From contig NZ_WAJS01000015.1 in assembly GCF_008831045.1 (NCBI RefSeq), forward strand, positions 1-64,000: a stretch of DNA of 64,000 nt, given 5' to 3'. The translations under genes were made by a program, and so were the position numbers. Below the pieces are notes generated by a model. That model saw nothing but the letters and a program-made list of their open reading frames with translations, was not told where the DNA came from and ran no database searches. Numbering within the stretch: position 1 is the stretch's first letter; each line of letters begins with the position of its first letter. Shown here in pieces: positions 59,684 to 64,000 of this stretch. The stretch is from Adlercreutzia muris. Lineage in GTDB: Bacteria > Actinomycetota > Coriobacteriia > Coriobacteriales > Eggerthellaceae.

Positions 59684-61534
59684 ATGGCTCAGAATAAACA
59701 GGGACATCACGGTAAGAAGGACGGTGCGGCCAAGCCCAAGCGCGGCCGCGGGTTCCGCATCCCCTCGGGGGCGCCCCGGGCTGCCGGCTCCACGGGCGCC
59801 ATGCCCCCCGTCGGGAGCACGCCCTCGGCAACGGGGGCCATGGCACCGCTGCGCGAGAGCGGCCCCGCATCCACCGGCGCCCACGCCCCGGTCGCCCCGG
59901 GCCCCGCTGGCGCCCATGGCCCGGCGCCTTCCGCCCCTGCGACCTCGACCGTCCCGGTATCCCCCGTGCGCTCCGGCTCCACGGGCGCCATGGCGCCGCT
60001 GCGCCCTGCGTCCACCGGATCGATGCCGCCTGTGCCCCCTCAGGGGCCCGAGCAGGCCGCCTCCTTCGCCGGGGGCTACGTGCCCAGCTACCAGGCGAGC
60101 CCGGTGCCGCCGGAGGAGAAGCGCCATCGCGGTCTTAAGATCTTCGGCATCACCGTGGGCATCATCCTCGGTGTGCTCGCCGTCGTGTACCTCGCGGGCG
60201 TCTTTATCTTCATGGGCCGCTTCTTCCCCAACAGCTCCATCATCGACATGGACATCTCAGGCAAGACCCCCGAGGAAGTGCACCAGATGCTCGACGGGGT
60301 GCTCGGCGACTACACCTTCAAGGTGGAAGGTCACGGCCTGAGCCTCACCCTGTCCGCCGCCGACATGGGCATGTCCCTGGACAGCCAGTCTATAGCCGAC
60401 GGCCTCCTGTCCGAGATGAATCCCTGGGCCTGGCCCTACGAGGTGTTCCAGAGCCACGACGACACCGATGACTTGGTATCCACCTTCGAGGAGACCAAGC
60501 TCGCCGACACTATCCACAGCGCCGTGGAGGAGGCCAACGCCCGCGGCACGGCCCCCAAGAACGCCATGGTGGCCTACGACGCCGCCGAGCACGCCTTCGT
60601 CGTGGTGCCCGAGGAGGAGGGCAACACCCTGCTCGCCGACAAGGTCATGGACGAGGTGGCCCGCGGCACGGTGAACTTCGCCCCGAAGGTGACCTTGAGC
60701 GACGCGGTGCTCGCCCGGCCCGAGGTGCTCTCGAGCGACCCGGCCCTGGCCGCCGCTCGCGACGAGGCCAACAAGTACGTCTCGGCCCCCGTGAGCGTGA
60801 CCATGGAGGGCGTCGAGCGGCTGGCCATCGACGCCGATGCCATCGCGGCCCACATCACCATCGGCGACGACCTGTCCGTCGCCTACGATCCCGAGCCTTT
60901 GGTAGCCATGGTGAAGGAGCAGGTGAACGCCATGGACACCACGGGCGCCGAGCGCGCCTACGCGCGGCCCGATGGCAAGCAGGTCGTGGTGAAGGGCGGC
61001 GACTACGGTTGGATCACCGACAGCGAGGCTACGGCCGAGGCGGTGCGCGAGGCGCTCGTGAACGCTGAGGGCGGCCCCATCGAGATCACCATGAAGCAGC
61101 GGGCGGCCCAGGCCCCGGACCAGTACGGCCGCGATTTCGGCGCCCGCTATATCGACGTGGACCTGACCGAGCAGTACGCGCGCTTCTACGACGGCGACGG
61201 CTCCATCCTGTGGGAGAGCGACATCGTCTCGGGCAAGCCGGCCGACGGCCGGGCCACTCCCGAGGGCACTTACTACATCAAGACCAACGACGGGAAGTCG
61301 GTGCTGCGCGGCTACAAGCCGGACGGCACGAAGGATTACGAGACCGAGGTGGCCTACTGGATGCCCTTCAAGGATAACTCCATTGGCTTCCACGATGCCG
61401 GCTGGCAGGCCCAGTTCGGCGGCGATTGGTACCTGGAGCACGGCAGCCACGGCTGCATCAACCTGCCCCCCGAGAAGGCCGAGGAGCTTCACGGACTCCT
61501 CTCCGTCGGCGACGTCGTCGTTGTCCACAGCTAG
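59684..61534 (+). CDS. L,D-transpeptidase (YkuD) with disordered N-terminus and one membrane helix
   Basis: 616 residues. A disordered Pro/Ala/Ser/Gly region (1-145) contains imperfect repeats of STGAMPP/STGAMAPL type, followed by a membrane helix (about 155-180: GITVGIILGVLAVVYLAGVF). Next come two putative peptidoglycan-binding domains (PG_binding_4-type; about 195-480) and the YkuD catalytic domain, ending with HGSHGCINLPPEKAEEL, where His and Cys are the active pair. It makes 3-3 cross-links in the cell wall. N-terminus inside, catalytic domain outside. murI follows after 7 bases. Confidence 0.9.
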   Translation: MAQNKQGHHGKKDGAAKPKRGRGFRIPSGAPRAAGSTGAMPPVGSTPSATGAMAPLRESGPASTGAHAPVAPGPAGAHGPAPSAPATSTVPVSPVRSGSTGAMAPLRPASTGSMPPVPPQGPEQAASFAGGYVPSYQASPVPPEEKRHRGLKIFGITVGIILGVLAVVYLAGVFIFMGRFFPNSSIIDMDISGKTPEEVHQMLDGVLGDYTFKVEGHGLSLTLSAADMGMSLDSQSIADGLLSEMNPWAWPYEVFQSHDDTDDLVSTFEETKLADTIHSAVEEANARGTAPKNAMVAYDAAEHAFVVVPEEEGNTLLADKVMDEVARGTVNFAPKVTLSDAVLARPEVLSSDPALAAARDEANKYVSAPVSVTMEGVERLAIDADAIAAHITIGDDLSVAYDPEPLVAMVKEQVNAMDTTGAERAYARPDGKQVVVKGGDYGWITDSEATAEAVREALVNAEGGPIEITMKQRAAQAPDQYGRDFGARYIDVDLTEQYARFYDGDGSILWESDIVSGKPADGRATPEGTYYIKTNDGKSVLRGYKPDGTKDYETEVAYWMPFKDNSIGFHDAGWQAQFGGDWYLEHGSHGCINLPPEKAEELHGLLSVGDVVVVHS

Positions 61535-61541
61535 GGCACCC

Positions 61542-62450
61542 GTGCTTTCCGCCCAGGACCGCCCCCTCGTGGGCGAAGGCTACGACAACCGTCCCATCGG
61601 TGTATTCGATTCCGGCTACGGAGGCCTGACCGTGGCTCGGGAGCTCCAGCGGCGCCTGCCCGAGGAGAGCATCGTCTACTTCGGCGACTCGGCTCGGTGC
61701 CCCTACGGGCCGCGGGACCAGGCGGAAGTGGACCGCTTTGTCCAGCAGATCTGCACCTGGCTTCTGGGCCAGGACGTGAAGATGATCGTCATCGCCTGCA
61801 ACACCGCCACCGCCGCCGGGCTCTCCCATGCCCAGCGGGTCTTCGACGTGCCCGTGGTTGGCGTGGTGGAGCCGGGGGCGCGGGCCGCGGCCCACACCAC
61901 CATAAACCGTCGGGTGGGGGTCATCGCCACCAAGGGCACCGTGGACTCCAACGCCTACTCCGAGGCCATCCGCCACATCGACGCCGGCATCACGGTGTTC
62001 TCCACGGCTACGCCGCGCTTCGTGGAGATAGCCGAGATGGGCCTGAAACTGGCCGACGGCCCCATCGAGGACTACCTGTCCGGGGCCGCGAAGGTCTACA
62101 TCCGCCCCGAGTTCGAGGAGATCGCCCGGGAGTACCTAGAGCCCCTGCGCCGCTGCGAGATCGACACCCTCGTGCTCGGGTGCACCCACTACCCGCTGCT
62201 GAAGGCCCTCATCGGCGGGGTCGTGGGCCGACCGGTCACCCTGGTCTCCTCGGCCGAGGAGACGGCCCGGGATGTGGCCCACATCCTGCGCCGCCGCCGC
62301 AGCTTCGCCGAGCCGGGCAACGTGCCCGCGGCCGCCTTCTTCACCACGGGCGCTGACACCGCGGAGTTCCGCCGCTTTGGCGGCCGGGTGCTCTCGCGCC
62401 CCATGGACGTGGTGAAGCATGTCGATCTGCCCGAGCTGGTTGTTTCGTAG
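61542..62450 (+). CDS. murI: Glutamate racemase
   Basis: 302 residues. Makes D-glutamate for peptidoglycan. Motifs: RPIGVFDSGYGGLTV, YFGDSARCPYG, the first catalytic Cys in VIACNTATAAG and the second in LVLGCTHYPLL. The start is uncertain: GTG 61542 (used here, near AGGG) or GTG 61569. It lies between the L,D-transpeptidase and rdgB, a cell-wall and nucleotide housekeeping set. Confidence 0.94.
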   Translation: MLSAQDRPLVGEGYDNRPIGVFDSGYGGLTVARELQRRLPEESIVYFGDSARCPYGPRDQAEVDRFVQQICTWLLGQDVKMIVIACNTATAAGLSHAQRVFDVPVVGVVEPGARAAAHTTINRRVGVIATKGTVDSNAYSEAIRHIDAGITVFSTATPRFVEIAEMGLKLADGPIEDYLSGAAKVYIRPEFEEIAREYLEPLRRCEIDTLVLGCTHYPLLKALIGGVVGRPVTLVSSAEETARDVAHILRRRRSFAEPGNVPAAAFFTTGADTAEFRRFGGRVLSRPMDVVKHVDLPELVVS

Positions 62451-62545
62451 CAGTGGCTTGAGGCCCTTCGGGGCGTGGCGGAGGAGGGGTTCCGTGCGGT
62501 ATACTTTGTCGAGCGCATTGAGAAGAGCCCCCGAGAGGAATCCCT

Positions 62546-63160
62546 ATGAAGACCGTCGTCATCGCCACCAACAACGCCCACAAGGTATCCGAGATCCGCT
62601 CGGCCCTGAATTTCGAGGGTTGGGAGTTCAAGACCCTGGCCGAGGCCGGCTTGGTCTCCGCTCCGGTGGAGGACGCCGACAGCTTCGAGGGCAACGCCCG
62701 CATCAAGGCCCGGGCCGCGGCCGAGGCGGTGCGCGCCGCCGGTCTGACTGCGGCCGTGCTCGCCGACGACTCGGGCCTGGCTGTGGATGCCCTGGACGGG
62801 GCCCCGGGGGTGTACTCGTCCCGCTATGCCGGCGCCGACGGCGACGACGGGGCCAACAACGCCAAGCTTTTGGCCGAGCTGGCCGCTGTTCCCGATGGAG
62901 AGCGCACGGCCCGCTTCGTGTGCACCCTCGTGTTCATGGATGAGGATGGCACCGAGACCGTGGCCCGGGGCACCATCGAGGGGGCCATCGGCCGCGAAGC
63001 GCGGGGGAGCGAGGGCTTCGGCTACGACCCGCTGTTCATTCCCGACGCCTTCGGGGGCGCTCTCACTCTGGCCGAGGTGCCCCAGGCCCGCAAGAACGCC
63101 GTTTCCCACCGCGGCAACGCGCTGCGGGCCCTGCGCGACTCCCTGGCATCGGACCGCTAG
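62546..63160 (+). CDS. rdgB: XTP/dITP diphosphatase (RdgB/HAM1)
   Basis: 204 residues. Removes non-canonical purine nucleotides. Family motifs: VVIATNNAHKVSEI, SFEGNARIKARA, LADDSGLAVDALDGAPGV, YSSRYAGADGDD, EGFGYDPLF and AVSHRGNAL. It follows murI, the usual arrangement in Gram-positives. Confidence 0.96.
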   Translation: MKTVVIATNNAHKVSEIRSALNFEGWEFKTLAEAGLVSAPVEDADSFEGNARIKARAAAEAVRAAGLTAAVLADDSGLAVDALDGAPGVYSSRYAGADGDDGANNAKLLAELAAVPDGERTARFVCTLVFMDEDGTETVARGTIEGAIGREARGSEGFGYDPLFIPDAFGGALTLAEVPQARKNAVSHRGNALRALRDSLASDR

Positions 63161-63307
63161 TCCGTCGGCACTGCGCGGTCCCGGCACGTTCCCTTTGCGG
63201 CGGCGGCTTCGCCGGCTGCGACGCGCCGTTCCGGAGTCTGGGAGAGTTGGGGGTGCGCGGCGCCAGTGCCCCTGCGCGAGCGTTCGCGGAAATCTGGCAA
63301 AGCGCTC

Positions 63308-63338
63308 TTGACTTGTAGTCTACTCCATATGGTCTAAT
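63308..63338 (+). promoter_or_regulatory. MerR-type promoter with 19-bp spacer
   Basis: -35 TTGACT (63308-63313), 19-base spacer, -10 TCTAAT (63333-63338). The long spacer is the hallmark of MerR-activated promoters. A second TTGACGTGTAGTCTGTAC (63338 onward) repeats the first TTGACTTGTAGTCTAC, giving two similar half-sites. Confidence 0.65.
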
Positions 63339-63391
63339 TGACGTGTAGTCTGTACGGGACGACTGGTGCAGCCCCGCTCGAAAGGGACCGA

Positions 63392-63775
63392 ATGAAGATC
63401 GCGGAAGTCAGCAAGCGCTACGGTGTCTCCACCGATACGCTGCGCTATTACGAGCGCGTCGGCCTGTTGCGCCACGTTCCGCGCAATAGGAGCGGTATCC
63501 GCGACTACGACGAGGCCAGCTGCAACGCTGTGGAGTTCGTCAAGTGCATGCGCGATGCCGGCATGTCCATCGAGTCCCTCGTCGAGTACATGGAGCTCAT
63601 CGAGCAGGGAGACGAGACCCGAGCCGCCCGCAAGGAGCTGCTCGCTCGCCAGAGCATCGCCATCCGCGAGCGCATCGCCGATCTGGAGCGGGCCCTCGAG
63701 CGCCTGGAGTACAAGATCGATCACTACGACGATATCATGGCCGACAGCGAGCGGGCCCTTCGTCCCGAAGAGTAG
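63392..63775 (+). CDS. MerR family transcriptional regulator
   Basis: 127 residues from ATG 63392 (GAAAGGGA ribosome site). N-terminal winged helix-turn-helix MKIAEVSKRYGVSTDTLRYY then ERVGLLRHVPRNRSGIRDYD, followed by a long coiled-coil dimerisation helix (RERIADLERALERLEYKI). No effector domain with metal-binding Cys is seen, so it is nearer AdhR/NmlR-like aldehyde or thiol-stress regulators. It lies behind a MerR-type promoter, probably its own. Confidence 0.88.
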   Translation: MKIAEVSKRYGVSTDTLRYYERVGLLRHVPRNRSGIRDYDEASCNAVEFVKCMRDAGMSIESLVEYMELIEQGDETRAARKELLARQSIAIRERIADLERALERLEYKIDHYDDIMADSERALRPEE

Positions 63776-63800
63776 CCGCCGGCCATCCCTCGCTTTACCG

Positions 63801-63834
63801 AAGGCCCTTGCGAATCTTCCGTGGGCCTTTTTCT
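63801..63834 (+). terminator. Intrinsic terminator after the MerR gene
   Basis: AAGGCCC (63801-63807) pairs with GGGCCTT (63823-63829), then TTTC and T-rich sequence. Confidence 0.65.
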
Positions 63835-63903
63835 TTTCGCAATCCATGGAGCTAACTCCAAGATTTATCATGCAGAGAACGAGAACCGACCGAGGGAGGG
63901 CCC

Positions 63904-64000
63904 GTGGGCTGCGACCATCATGAGAGAGGGGAGGGGCTGAGCGCCTTCGCCCGCCCCGATTACAATCGGGCCTCCCGCCAGGGGGCCGGCGAGGTGATCT
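63904..64000 (+). CDS. Start of a probable larB (nickel-pincer cofactor synthesis), cut by the window end
   Basis: 32 codons from GTG 63904, preceded by GGGAGGG. The peptide ends PDYNRASRQGAGEVI, which resembles the conserved LarB start (DhxRxxRqGxpEVIy). LarB carboxylates nicotinic acid adenine dinucleotide for the cofactor of lactate racemase. With only 32 residues, this is a tentative call. Confidence 0.4.
   Translation, partial: MGCDHHERGEGLSAFARPDYNRASRQGAGEVI

Overview
The window is about 64 kb of high-GC DNA from an actinobacterium, most likely an Eggerthellaceae gut anaerobe (class Coriobacteriia); the genus cannot be fixed from the sequence. The pointers are two LuxR regulators fused to about 12 membrane segments, a Tat-exported fumarate-reductase-like flavoprotein, a bile salt hydrolase, anaerobic radical-SAM enzymes, fumarate/malate genes and the yebC and ruvCAB loci. 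Long antisense ORFs abound because of the GC bias and were ignored.

Layout. 1-9.5 kb: a TorD-type chaperone, a haem-type membrane protein, moaA-moaC (molybdenum cofactor), two membrane-LuxR regulators and a flavoprotein, then yebC. 9.7-24.8 kb: a 15-kb accessory island between yebC and ruvC, genes that are often neighbours. It carries an SDR gene whose 3' end is repeated twice more, with cassettes between the copies (AlbA/Schlafen-type protein; type III toxin-antitoxin with its repeat RNA; MNT-HEPN pair); a complete diversity-generating retroelement (DGR) with target gene, Avd, template repeat and reverse transcriptase; four more zinc-ribbon proteins, at least three of them membrane-anchored; and a DUF3791/DUF3990 toxin-like cassette set between two perfect 132-bp copies of the ruvC promoter and 5' end. 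24.8-35 kb: ruvCAB under a LexA-type promoter, a cold-shock gene, thyX, a DUF1385 protein and a polar amino-acid ABC transporter. 35-49 kb: topA, two-subunit fumarase, a repeat-rich gap, malic enzyme, tmk-holB-ricT-like-pncB-degV and a dehydrogenase-like gene. 49-64 kb: radical-SAM genes (one pair behind a LexA-type box), pyrE, tRNA-Thr, an M42 peptidase, smpB, bile salt hydrolase, tmRNA, an L,D-transpeptidase, murI, rdgB, a MerR regulator and the start of a probable larB.

Main results. (1) The DGR is read directly: template (16657-16788) and variable repeat (15923-16054) differ at 26 of 132 positions and every difference falls on a template adenine. It diversifies the C-terminus of a zinc-ribbon, single-pass membrane protein, and lies beside four further zinc-ribbon proteins, suggesting a diversified surface-sensing or attachment system. 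(2) A type III toxin-antitoxin system is present: three 38-bp repeats with an H-type pseudoknot pattern, a hairpin, then a ToxN/AbiQ-like gene. (3) A toxin-like cassette has been placed behind a duplicate of the SOS-type ruvC promoter. (4) Both cassette loci are bounded by direct repeats of host gene fragments with no recombinase in sight, which suggests a shared capture mechanism.
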